A stretch of 64,000 bases of DNA from Sphingomonas ginsenosidimutans (GTDB lineage Bacteria; Pseudomonadota; Alphaproteobacteria; Sphingomonadales; Sphingomonadaceae): contig NZ_NWVD01000001.1 of NCBI RefSeq assembly GCF_002374835.1, forward strand, positions 124,001 through 188,000, written 5' to 3'. This document shows, piece after piece, positions 44,382 through 53,232 of this stretch. The stretch's first letter is position 1, and each line of letters begins with the position of its first letter. The notes beneath the pieces were generated by a model that did no database searches, was not told where the DNA came from, and saw only the letters and a list, made by a program, of their open reading frames with translations. A program made the translations under genes and the position numbers.

Positions 44382-46960
44382 GCGGCGCGCGCCGGGGCGA
44401 CGGTGACGGTGCGGCTCACGCGGCGGCCGTCACGGGTAACGGTGCGCAGTTCGGTCGCGCCGCCCACCGCGACCGGGCCGGTGTAGCGCGTCCAGGCGCC
44501 GCCGGCGGGGCGATAGTCGATCGCGGTGCCGGGCAGTTCGCTGTTCGCCTCTAGCCGGCCCGCTACGATCCGCGCCCCGGGCGGTGCCAGCCGGTAGAGG
44601 ATATTGTCGCCCTCCAGCGCGGTCAGCCGTTCGGCGACGCGCCCCGCGAAGTCGCGCCAGCCGGCCAGCAGCGCGGCGCTGTCGACCCGTGCGTCGCCAT
44701 AGGCATAGCTGGCGCCGGGAACATAGGCGGGTTCCCACGACGGGGTCGACCAGCCGCGTTCCGCCAGCGCGAACAGCCGCGGGAACAGCATATATTCGAC
44801 CTGCGAATCGCGGCGGATCATCTCGCTCCACAATTGCCCCTGGATGCCGGCGACGTGATGGCCGGGGGCGAGCGGCACCGGATCGGCGATCGTCCCCGGC
44901 CGGTTCAGGATATCGGTGACGACCGCGCCGTTGGCGGGCAAATTGCCGGGCATGAAGGCGTAGAGGCGGAACAGGTCGATCTCGCGCGTGGCCCAGGTCG
45001 CGCCGGGTTCGTCCGGCGACACCGCCTGCGGCATGTCGAGATAGGTGACATCGGGGATCGACAGGATCACCGGCCAGCCGCGGTTGGCATGGGTGTGCGC
45101 CTCCGCCACGCCCGGCCCGAACAGACCGCCCCAGACATAGGATTGCATCTGCGCGGGCAGCTTGTCGGCATCGGCATGGGTCAGCCCGTCGCTCCACGCG
45201 CCCGCGCGGATGCCGCGCGTCGCCAGCATCGCGGCGACCCGCTCTACGAAGCGCGCGCCGAGATGCGCGATCGGGGTGCCGGTGCGCGCCGCCTCCGCAC
45301 GGCAGGCGGGCGAATCGCGCCACGCGCCCGCGGTCTCGTCCGCGCCGATGTGATAGAGGCGCAGCGGCACGCCGGCCTTCGCATGGAGCCGCGCCATCGC
45401 CGCGACGACGGTGTCGAGGAAGCGATAGGTCTGCGGGATGCAGACGTTCAGCGTATTGTCGTCGTACAGCTGGATGCTGCGGTAGCGCGTCGTATCGGCG
45501 GGTTCGACCAGCCGGTAGCGTTCCGCCTCCGCCATCCGCCCGGCGGCGGCGAGCCGGCGGTAACGCGCCTCCATCGCCTTGATCGCGGCGCGCGAATGGC
45601 CGGGCATGTCGAACGAGGGGACGACGGTGATCTGCCGCGCCTTTGCCGCCGCCAGGATCGCCAGATAGTCGCGCCCCGTCAGATAGCCGTTGGTCGGCGC
45701 ATCGCGCGCGGGATCGGCCCCCAGCTGCGGTTGCAGACAGGTGCGGTCGTCGAGATCGAGGCAGCGGTAGGCGCCGACCTGCGTCAGTTCGGGCAGCGCC
45801 GCGATCTGCATCCGCCAGCCTTCGTCGTCGGCGAGGTGGAGGTGGAGCGTGTTGAGCTTGATCGCCGCCATCTGGTCGATGATGCGCAGGATCTCGTCAC
45901 GGCTGTGGAAGTTACGCGCGATGTCGATGTGCAGCCCGCGATAGCCGAGCCGCGGTGCATCGGCGATCGTCAGCGGCTTCATCCGGCGGTCCTCATGCGC
46001 GGCCTGCTGCGCCAGCGACCGCAGCGCATAGGCCGCGCCTGCTGCGTCGTGCGCGGCGATGGCGATGCCGCGTGCGTCGACGGTCAGGCGATAGCCCTCC
46101 GCCGGCAGCGCCGCATCGCCGACCGCGATCGACAGCGGCACCGTGCCGCTTCCCACCCCGGCGCGGGCGAGACCGTCGAGCGCGGGGGCGATCGCGGCGC
46201 GCGCCACCCCGCGCAGCGCCACGCGCACCCCGCGCGTCAGGTCGAGCGGGGCGCCATCCGGGCGCTTGACATGGGTGGGTGCGGGCAGGATCGCAATATC
46301 GGGGCGCGCCGCTTCCCCCCGCGCGGCGTAGCGGGCGAAGGCGCGCGCGGGCGTCAGCCAGACGTTGCGGTCGACCGCATCGGCGGTCGCCAGCCGCGGC
46401 TCGTCGGTCATCGGCGCGACATAGGGCTGCGTTTCCAGCCCGGTCGCCGTATCGGTGCCGGGGCGCGTCGCCGCGATCACCACCGGCGCCAGCCCCGGCG
46501 CGGCGAGCGCGGCGTTGGGCATCACGAACGAGCGCGAGAAGAATGGCACCGTGGTGGTCAGGCGCAGCCGGTAATGCCGCCCCGGCGCCAGCGTGCGGCC
46601 CGGCTTCAGCGCGAACACCGTCACGTCACCGTTGACGGTCCGGCTGCTGAAATCGTCGCTGTCGATCGCCAGGACGCTGCCGATCAGGCTGGTGCGAATC
46701 TCCAGCCCGGCGGGCACCGCGACGCCGGCGGGGGTGTCGATGTCGATATCGGCGATCATGCAGCGCGGGGGCGGCGGGCCGGCGGCGCCTGCCGGCACCG
46801 GCGCGGAGGCAGGGTCCGCGGCCGGCGGGGGGCACGTCGCCGGGCGATCGTCGACCACCCTCACCCGATAGCCCAGCCCGGCGGCCAGCGCGGCGAGATC
46901 GGGCGCGGGGGCCGGGACGGCGAGGGGCAGTGAGGCGAGCAGCGACGCGATCAACGGCAT
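44372..46960 (-). CDS. GH20 beta-N-acetylhexosaminidase, exported
   Basis: 862 residues with a signal peptide (MPLIASLLASLPLAVPAPAP). Domains: N-terminal carbohydrate-binding-like CHB_HEX region with PPPRCMIADIDIDTP, a GH20b domain, the (beta/alpha)8 catalytic barrel with the Asp-Glu pair in YHIGADETAGAW, and a C-terminal CHB_HEX_C domain. It removes terminal GlcNAc or GalNAc, for example from chitin oligosaccharides or glycans. The start at 46960 is supported by GGAAGGA upstream; the extension to 47047 is not. It is divergent from a TonB receptor. Confidence 0.93.
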   Translation of the reverse strand: MPLIASLLASLPLAVPAPAPDLAALAAGLGYRVRVVDDRPATCPPPAADPASAPVPAGAAGPPPPRCMIADIDIDTPAGVAVPAGLEIRTSLIGSVLAIDSDDFSSRTVNGDVTVFALKPGRTLAPGRHYRLRLTTTVPFFSRSFVMPNAALAAPGLAPVVIAATRPGTDTATGLETQPYVAPMTDEPRLATADAVDRNVWLTPARAFARYAARGEAARPDIAILPAPTHVKRPDGAPLDLTRGVRVALRGVARAAIAPALDGLARAGVGSGTVPLSIAVGDAALPAEGYRLTVDARGIAIAAHDAAGAAYALRSLAQQAAHEDRRMKPLTIADAPRLGYRGLHIDIARNFHSRDEILRIIDQMAAIKLNTLHLHLADDEGWRMQIAALPELTQVGAYRCLDLDDRTCLQPQLGADPARDAPTNGYLTGRDYLAILAAAKARQITVVPSFDMPGHSRAAIKAMEARYRRLAAAGRMAEAERYRLVEPADTTRYRSIQLYDDNTLNVCIPQTYRFLDTVVAAMARLHAKAGVPLRLYHIGADETAGAWRDSPACRAEAARTGTPIAHLGARFVERVAAMLATRGIRAGAWSDGLTHADADKLPAQMQSYVWGGLFGPGVAEAHTHANRGWPVILSIPDVTYLDMPQAVSPDEPGATWATREIDLFRLYAFMPGNLPANGAVVTDILNRPGTIADPVPLAPGHHVAGIQGQLWSEMIRRDSQVEYMLFPRLFALAERGWSTPSWEPAYVPGASYAYGDARVDSAALLAGWRDFAGRVAERLTALEGDNILYRLAPPGARIVAGRLEANSELPGTAIDYRPAGGAWTRYTGPVAVGGATELRTVTRDGRRVSRTVTVAPARAAWQ

Positions 46961-47044
46961 CCCGGTCCTTCCGATGCGGATAGTGCGCGGGTCGTGATGC
47001 CCGTCGGACCGAATGGTGTCACGACACGCCCCGATGCACAATAC

Positions 47045-47060
47045 CAAAATATGACGTTAG
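47045..47060. promoter_or_regulatory. TATGA-type motif between GH20 and its divergent TonB receptor
   Basis: CAAAATATGACGTTAG shares AATATGAC and TTAG with the site at 29877-29893. The 253-base gap also has ATACCAAA twice (47041-47048 and 47180-47187). It may belong to the same GntR network or be an unrelated AT-rich promoter. Confidence 0.3.
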
Positions 47061-47213
47061 AAACGTACAGACACACACAGGTAACATTTGGGCTTGCATC
47101 GCGTGCCGGAACGGTGCTTTCTTGCCCACATCAGTTGTTTCGCGACCGTGAATCGAACGCGGCGGGGAGCAGTCGATAATACCAAACAATTACATTTGCA
47201 TTGGGGGCCGGTG

Positions 47214-49994
47214 ATGTTCGTCAAGGGGATACTGTCATCCGTCAGCATGATGGCACTGGCCACATCGGCCACCGCGCGGGCGCAGGATGCGCCACCGCCC
47301 GCCGTTGCCCCCGAGCAGCTGCAGGGTGAGGTCGGCGCCGCGCAGCTGCGCAGCGGCGCGCAGGAGGATGGCAACGACATCGTCGTCACCGGCATCCGCG
47401 CCTCGATCCAGGCGTCGCTGGACCAGAAGCGCAAGTCTGACATGGTGTCCGAGGTCATCACCGCGCAGGATATCGGCAAGTTCCCCGACAAGAACGTCGC
47501 CGATTCGCTCGGCCGGCTGACCGGGGTCAACGTCGTCACCGGTTCGTCGGCGGGCGGCGGCTTCGGTGAAAACCAGTCGGTGTCGATCCGCGGCACCGAC
47601 CCGGAACTGAACCTGACGCTGCTCGACGGGCACAGCCTGGCGACCGGCGACTGGTTCGTGCTGGACCAGGCGAACGGCGGGCGCAGCTTCAACTTCAGCA
47701 TGTTCCCGTCGGAGATCGTCGGCAGCCTGGAGGTGTACAAGAGCGCGCAGGCGGACATTCCCGAAGGCGGGATCGGCGGCACGATCAACGTCCACAGCCG
47801 GATGCCGCTGGACCTGCCGTCGGGCACGTTCAACCTGACCGCGCAGGGCGTCTACAACGACCTGTCCGACAAGTGGAAGCCGCAGGTGTCGGGCGTGGCG
47901 AGCTGGAAGAACAAGGCCGGGACGCTGGGCGTGCTCGCCGCCGGCTTCTACGAAGCGCGCGCGTTCCGCCGCGACGGGCAGGAGTTCCTCGGCTATGCCA
48001 CGCAGGAGGATTTCGCCGGCAGCGGCGTCGACGTCGCCTATCCGGCGTTGATCGGCAATGCCTATTTCACGCAGGAGCGTATCCGCAAGGGCGGGACCGT
48101 CACCGTCCAGTTCAAGCCGACCGACCGGCTGGAGCTGACCGCGACCGGCCTGTACACGCGGATGAGCGCCAATAACGTCAACGTGAACAGCATGGCGTGG
48201 ACCAGCAAGCTCGTGACGGAGAATTCCACGCCGGGGAGGCCGGGCTATTCGCTGGGCCAGTATACCACCAAGGATTATGGCGGGATCACCTACCTCACCT
48301 CCGCCGCCTGGGGGGCGACCGGTGCGGGCGGACAGCCGGCGTTCGGGCGCGTGCAGGACGATATCTTCCGCAGCGCTTTCTCCTCGACCTGGAACGGCAC
48401 ACTGGAGGCCAAGTGGAACCCGGCCGACGACCTGACCGTCCACGCCAACATCGGCTATACCGAGGGGCGTGGCGAAACCAGCAAGGAGCGGGCCTGGGAA
48501 AGCTATTGGCAGACCGGCATGAGCTACGCGATCGCGGGCAAGGGCGCGACGATCAGCTATCCCGGCCTGCCGACCGATCCGACGTCGGCGGCCTATCTGA
48601 AGAACTATTTCAGCGGGACGTGGGGCGGCTCGACGATCTCGCCCGACACGGAATTCTACACCCAGGCCGACCTGGAGCAGCAGTATCCCGACTCGAGCTG
48701 GCTACGCTCGATCAAGACCGGTGCGCGCTTCACCAGCCACAAGCGCGCGGTCAACGCCACCGGCATCCTGTGGGCGGGTAACGAAACGCCGGCGGTCGAC
48801 CCGCAGAACGGCGCGTCGAACACCAACCAGATCGGGCTGTTCGACGTCTATGCCGGCGCGACCACCCCGGCGGACTTCAACCGCCGGATCGGCGCGGCGA
48901 CGCGCTATTCGCTGGCCGACCTGGGCAAGGTGGAGGCGATCCTGAACACCCGCGGCGGCGTCAGCGAGGCCTTCTACCCGCCGTCGAGCTTCTCGGTGAA
49001 GGAGGACGATGCGGCCTTCTACGCGATGGCGAAGGTCGGCAACGACCGCAACTGGCGCGGCAACATCGGCCTGCGCAGCATCCACACCGACATCAGCACG
49101 CTGCAATATTCGCCCAACGTCACGCCAACGATCATCAACAAGTTCGGCGAGTTCGGCGCGGTGAACGACGGGCGGTCGTACTGGGACGTGCTGCCGAGCG
49201 CCAACCTGACCTATAACGCGACCGACAAGCTGCTGCTGCGCGCGGCGGTGGCGAAGGTGATGTCGCGGCCGGGCTATGCGCAGCTGGCCGGCGCCTTCTC
49301 GCTCGACGACCTGAGCCTGTCGGGCAGCGCGGGGGGCAACCCGCGGCTCGACCCGTTCCGCGCGTGGCAGTTCAACCTGGCGGCGGAATTCTATTACGGG
49401 CCGCAGGCGCTGCTGTCGGTCGGTGTCTTCGCGCTGGACATCAGCAACTACATCACCACCACGACGTCGCGGCGCTTCTACCGCACCGTGCTGCACCCCA
49501 ATGGCGCCACCTTCCTGATCGAGGAGCCGGTCAACGGCGGCGGCGGCGTCAACAAGGGCGTGGAGGTCAACTGGCAGCAGCCGATCTACGGCGGGTTCGG
49601 CTTCATCGCCAACTACACCTATTCGGATGCGAAGAAGAACGCCGACGCGGTGACCGCGGCGGACAATTTCAGCCGCGAGATCGACGGCAATTCCAAACAT
49701 ACCTGGAACCTGACCGGCTATTACGAGGACAAGCTGATCAGCACCCGGCTGGCGTACAGCTACCGGTCGAAGTTCCGGTCAGGCATCGATCGCGCGACGC
49801 CGATGTGGCAGGACGGGTTCGGGCAGCTCGACGGATCGCTGCTGGTCCATGTCACCCCGCATATCGCGCTGAGCGCGGATGCGCAGAACATCACCAACGC
49901 CAAACTCTATTATTTCGTCGGCGACCCGGCGATCCCGCGCGCCTATTACGACAACGGGCGCACCGTCTACCTCGGGTTGCGGCTGACCTACTGA
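47214..49994 (+). CDS. TonB-dependent receptor, probable beta-hexosaminide (chitin oligosaccharide) uptake
   Basis: 926 residues with a signal peptide ending TARAQD near residue 24. The plug starts DIVVTGIRASIQASLDQKRK and includes ITAQDIGKFPDKNVADSLGR and NQSVSIRGTDPELNLTLLDG; the barrel ends LGLRLTY with a terminal aromatic residue. It is the first of two plus-strand genes, followed by the NagX-like gene after 25 bases. Substrate is inferred from the adjoining hexosaminidase and NagX. Confidence 0.88.
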   Translation: MFVKGILSSVSMMALATSATARAQDAPPPAVAPEQLQGEVGAAQLRSGAQEDGNDIVVTGIRASIQASLDQKRKSDMVSEVITAQDIGKFPDKNVADSLGRLTGVNVVTGSSAGGGFGENQSVSIRGTDPELNLTLLDGHSLATGDWFVLDQANGGRSFNFSMFPSEIVGSLEVYKSAQADIPEGGIGGTINVHSRMPLDLPSGTFNLTAQGVYNDLSDKWKPQVSGVASWKNKAGTLGVLAAGFYEARAFRRDGQEFLGYATQEDFAGSGVDVAYPALIGNAYFTQERIRKGGTVTVQFKPTDRLELTATGLYTRMSANNVNVNSMAWTSKLVTENSTPGRPGYSLGQYTTKDYGGITYLTSAAWGATGAGGQPAFGRVQDDIFRSAFSSTWNGTLEAKWNPADDLTVHANIGYTEGRGETSKERAWESYWQTGMSYAIAGKGATISYPGLPTDPTSAAYLKNYFSGTWGGSTISPDTEFYTQADLEQQYPDSSWLRSIKTGARFTSHKRAVNATGILWAGNETPAVDPQNGASNTNQIGLFDVYAGATTPADFNRRIGAATRYSLADLGKVEAILNTRGGVSEAFYPPSSFSVKEDDAAFYAMAKVGNDRNWRGNIGLRSIHTDISTLQYSPNVTPTIINKFGEFGAVNDGRSYWDVLPSANLTYNATDKLLLRAAVAKVMSRPGYAQLAGAFSLDDLSLSGSAGGNPRLDPFRAWQFNLAAEFYYGPQALLSVGVFALDISNYITTTTSRRFYRTVLHPNGATFLIEEPVNGGGGVNKGVEVNWQQPIYGGFGFIANYTYSDAKKNADAVTAADNFSREIDGNSKHTWNLTGYYEDKLISTRLAYSYRSKFRSGIDRATPMWQDGFGQLDGSLLVHVTPHIALSADAQNITNAKLYYFVGDPAIPRAYYDNGRTVYLGLRLTY

Positions 49995-50019
49995 TGGAAC
50001 GATCGGGGAGAGAACGGAC

Positions 50020-51192
50020 ATGACCGCGACGCACCTTTCCTCCCCCGCAGCCGATGCGCCCGTCGGGCCGGTGGCGACGGGACCGCGTGATCCGCACGAC
50101 CGTGCCGGGCGCCGGTTGCGCTCGCTCGACCTGCTGCGCGGGGTGACCGTCGCGGGCATGATCACCGTCAACGCCACCGCCGGGGTGCAGGGGCTGGACG
50201 GGCCGGTGTTCGCGCCGCTGCTGCACGCCGACTGGGCCGGTTTCACGCTGGCGGACACGGTATTCCCGGCGTTCCTGACGATGGTGGGCGTGTCGATCGC
50301 CATTTCCGCCAAGCCCGATGCGGCGAGCGCGGCGGCGACGCGGCGCGTGCTGGCGCGCGCGGGTCGGATGATCCTGCTGGGCCTGCTGCTCGGCCACATG
50401 TTCTTCCTGGCGGACTTCCACAAATATGTGCCGCGCCTGCCCGGCGTGTTGCAGCGGATCGGCATCGTCTTCGCGATCTGCGCGATCCTGTATCCGCGGA
50501 TGAGCGGGCGGGCGCGCGCGATCGCGGCGGGGGTGCTGCTGGTCGGCTATTGGGGATTGTGCCTGCTGCCGATGCCCGACGGCAGCGCCACCGACCTATG
50601 GGTGCAGGGGCATAATTTCGTGTCCTGGGTGGACCGCGCGGTGTTCGGCAACTGGCGCTATGTGAAGGGGCCGGACGGCTACGATCCCGAGGGGCTGCTC
50701 GGTACGCTGCCCGCGATCGCGCAGGGGCTGCTGGGGACGCTGGCGGGCGATTACCTGCGCCGCGGCCAGCCCGTGACCGCCGCGGCGAAACGGCTGTTCG
50801 TGGCCGGCATCGCGGGGATGGCGGCGGGGCTGGCGTGGGGGCTGGTGTTCCCGATCGCCAAGAACCTGTGGACCAGCAGCTTCGTGCTGTTGTCCACCGG
50901 GCTGACGGTGGCGCTGCTGGGAATGTTCCACGGCTGGTTCGATCGCGACGACCGCCCGGCGACGAAGGGCGACCTGTTCGGCAGTTTCGGGCGCAACGCG
51001 ATCGCCGCCTATGTGCTGCACGATCTGGCGTCGATCATCCTGACCGGCGATGCGATCCAGCTGCCGTTCCGCTGCCTGGCCCCGGCGGTGGGCACGCAGG
51101 TGGCGGCGCTGGTGCCGGTGGCGATCTTCGTCGCGATCGTCTGGTATCCGATCGCCTATATGGACAAGCGCGGCTGGTATCTGCGCGTCTGA
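50020..51192 (+). CDS. nagX: NagX-like membrane acyltransferase (DUF5009/HGSNAT family)
   Basis: 390 residues with about ten membrane helices. The signature RLRSLDLLRGVTVAGMITVN and the LLHADWAGFTLADTVFPAFL block, with the His near the active site, match the family of heparan-alpha-glucosaminide N-acetyltransferase. Bacterial NagX genes sit in GlcNAc/chitin catabolic clusters and their role is not settled; transport or transmembrane acetylation have been suggested. A good ribosome site (GGGGAGAGA) precedes the ATG. It is convergent with the sulfotransferase gene 10 bases away. Confidence 0.8.
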   Translation: MTATHLSSPAADAPVGPVATGPRDPHDRAGRRLRSLDLLRGVTVAGMITVNATAGVQGLDGPVFAPLLHADWAGFTLADTVFPAFLTMVGVSIAISAKPDAASAAATRRVLARAGRMILLGLLLGHMFFLADFHKYVPRLPGVLQRIGIVFAICAILYPRMSGRARAIAAGVLLVGYWGLCLLPMPDGSATDLWVQGHNFVSWVDRAVFGNWRYVKGPDGYDPEGLLGTLPAIAQGLLGTLAGDYLRRGQPVTAAAKRLFVAGIAGMAAGLAWGLVFPIAKNLWTSSFVLLSTGLTVALLGMFHGWFDRDDRPATKGDLFGSFGRNAIAAYVLHDLASIILTGDAIQLPFRCLAPAVGTQVAALVPVAIFVAIVWYPIAYMDKRGWYLRV

Positions 51193-51202
51193 CCGCGCGG
51201 CA

Positions 51203-52882
51203 TCAGGCGGTATAGCCGCCCCGTTCCAGCGCGGCGGCGACCACCGGCACGATCGGCGCCAGCGCGGCGGCGTAGGGGCGCCAGCGTTCGACCGCGCGGG
51301 CGTGCAGCGGCTCGCGCACCTGCGCATGGCTGGGCGTGGGGGCGTGGCGCGACTGGCGGTGGAAATCGCGCTGTGCCGGGTGCGGCGGCAGCCCGATCGC
51401 GGCCATCACCCGCGCGACCTGCGTCTCCGGGTCGGTCACCAGATCCTCATAGCGGACGATGAGCGGCGCGATGCCGAGCCGGTCGCGATAGTCGGCAACG
51501 ACGTCGGAGACGCCCGCCAGATGATGCGCGGCATCCTCCAGCCGGTAGGCGCAGTTCGCGCCGTGCGTCATGTCGTGCGCCATCACCGATACCAACGTGT
51601 CGAGCGGGTGGCGGCGCATCAGCAGCAGCGGCGCGTCGGGGAAGGCGAGGCGGATCAGCGGGGCGTCGACCTCGTTCAGCGGCATCTTGTCGGTGAACAG
51701 CCGTGCGCCGCCGTCCAGCCCGTATTGCCGGGCCCGCGCGAGGTAGAAGTCGCGGAACAGGGCGGGCAGGTGATGCCGGTCGGCGATCCGCAGTCGCGCC
51801 ACCGCGACCGGCAGCGGCACGTCGGTACCGAGCAGCCGATGGGCGAAGGCGCGCAGTTCCGCCACGAACGGCAGCTCGCCGCCGGCACGGATATCGGGAT
51901 GCGCCGACACGATCTGTTCCAGCAGCGTCGTGCCCGATCGCGGCATCCCCATGATGAACACGGGTTGCGCGATGTCGGGGCGCAGCGGGGCGGCGGGCAG
52001 GGCGGCGGGCCAGGCGCGCTGCTGCGCGAACCGCCGCTCCACCACGTCGCGGTCATAGGGGCGGGCCAGCCGCGCCTTGCCCGCCACGATATCGCGCCAC
52101 GCTGCCTCATGCCGGCCCGCGCGGTCGCGCAGCCGCCCGCGCAGCAGCAGCGCGGCGCCGCCGGCATCGTCGGGCAGCCGGTCGAGCCGCGTCAGAGCGT
52201 CGCGCCAGCGCGCGCCGATCGCCAGCACGCGCGCCCCCAGCAAGGCGACGTCGCGCCCCGTCGCGACGGCGATCCGTTCGGCATGGGCAAAGGCCGCCTC
52301 GGCCGCGGCGGCATCGCCCGATTGCTCGGCCGCCTCGGTCGCGAGCGTCGCGGCATCAAGCGACGCGGATGCCGCCGCCAGCGCCTCGCGCGCCAGCGCG
52401 GCGGCCTCCTGCGGTTCGCCCAACCGCAGCAGCGCGCGGCCCAGCGCCGGCGCCAGCTGCGCCGCCTCCGCCGCGGGCAGGTGGCGCCGCGCGGTGCGCA
52501 GGTGCCACGCACCTTCCACCAGCGCCTCGCGCTGGATCATCCGCTGGCCGATGAAGGCGTGCGCGGCCGGGGCGTCGGGGGCGAGCGCGATGGTGTCGCG
52601 CGCCACCGCCTCTGCTTCATCGGCGCGGCCGTGGCGCAGCAGGAAATGCGCCAGATCGTCGCGCGCCCACAGCGCATCGGGGGCGATCGCCACCAGATGG
52701 CGCAGCCGGCGTTCGGCGCGCGCGCGATCGCCGCCCGCCTCCGCGGCGATGGCGGCGATTTCCAGCAGGTCGGTATCGTCCGGGCTGGCCGCCAGCAGCC
52801 GTTCGGCATCGCGCGCCGCCGCGGCGTGTTGCCCGGCGTGGAGCGCATGGCGCAGCGAATCGATCGTGGCAGGGGCCGTCAT
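51203..52882 (-). CDS. TPR-containing sulfotransferase-family protein
   Basis: 559 residues. The N-terminal ~260 residues are Ala/Leu-rich helical repeats (TPR-like, for example HAGQHAAAARDAERLLAASP). The C-terminal half is a sulfotransferase: PAPS-binding P-loop FIMGMPRSGTTLLEQIVSAH, a 3-prime-phosphate-type region (LLLMRRHPLDTLVSVMAHD) and YEDLVTDPETQVARVMAAIG. Likely transfers sulfate from PAPS to an unknown acceptor. The start at 52882 is preferred; upstream sequence belongs to the next gene's promoter. Confidence 0.83.
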   Translation of the reverse strand: MTAPATIDSLRHALHAGQHAAAARDAERLLAASPDDTDLLEIAAIAAEAGGDRARAERRLRHLVAIAPDALWARDDLAHFLLRHGRADEAEAVARDTIALAPDAPAAHAFIGQRMIQREALVEGAWHLRTARRHLPAAEAAQLAPALGRALLRLGEPQEAAALAREALAAASASLDAATLATEAAEQSGDAAAAEAAFAHAERIAVATGRDVALLGARVLAIGARWRDALTRLDRLPDDAGGAALLLRGRLRDRAGRHEAAWRDIVAGKARLARPYDRDVVERRFAQQRAWPAALPAAPLRPDIAQPVFIMGMPRSGTTLLEQIVSAHPDIRAGGELPFVAELRAFAHRLLGTDVPLPVAVARLRIADRHHLPALFRDFYLARARQYGLDGGARLFTDKMPLNEVDAPLIRLAFPDAPLLLMRRHPLDTLVSVMAHDMTHGANCAYRLEDAAHHLAGVSDVVADYRDRLGIAPLIVRYEDLVTDPETQVARVMAAIGLPPHPAQRDFHRQSRHAPTPSHAQVREPLHARAVERWRPYAAALAPIVPVVAAALERGGYTA

Positions 52883-52944
52883 CGCGTTTCGGCCTAGCAC
52901 GGTTCTCACGCGCACCGATCGCGCAGATGGTGCGTTGATGCGGC

Positions 52945-53223
52945 ATGACCGAGGATATCGCCGCGCTGCACGCGCAGATGGAGGCCGCCGCCGCGGCGCT
53001 GGATTTCGAGGAGGCGCGGCGGCTGCGCGATCGCATCAACCTGATCCGTGGCGGCGCCAGCGACGAACAGGCCGCCGCCGCCGATACGCACGGGCTAGAA
53101 CGCCAGCGCCCCGGCAGCATGGGGCTGGGCACCAGCCGGCAGCGCGTGGAACCGCCCGCCGGCTGGGTGCCGCCGCCCCGCCCCGACCTGATGACGCACC
53201 GCCGTGGGGGCAAGCGGCGATGA
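52945..53223 (+). CDS. Small UvrB/UvrC-motif protein
   Basis: 92 residues. The first 36 form a UVR-motif helical hairpin (MEAAAAALDFEEARRLRDRI), the element that joins UvrB and UvrC. The rest is Pro/Gly-rich and basic (GWVPPPRP and HRRGGKRR). It has no nuclease or helicase domain. Similar stand-alone UVR proteins exist and their role is unclear; an adaptor or DNA-repair helper is a guess. Convergent with the P450 gene. Confidence 0.7.
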   Translation: MTEDIAALHAQMEAAAAALDFEEARRLRDRINLIRGGASDEQAAAADTHGLERQRPGSMGLGTSRQRVEPPAGWVPPPRPDLMTHRRGGKRR

Positions 53224-53232
53224 CGCGCGCGG

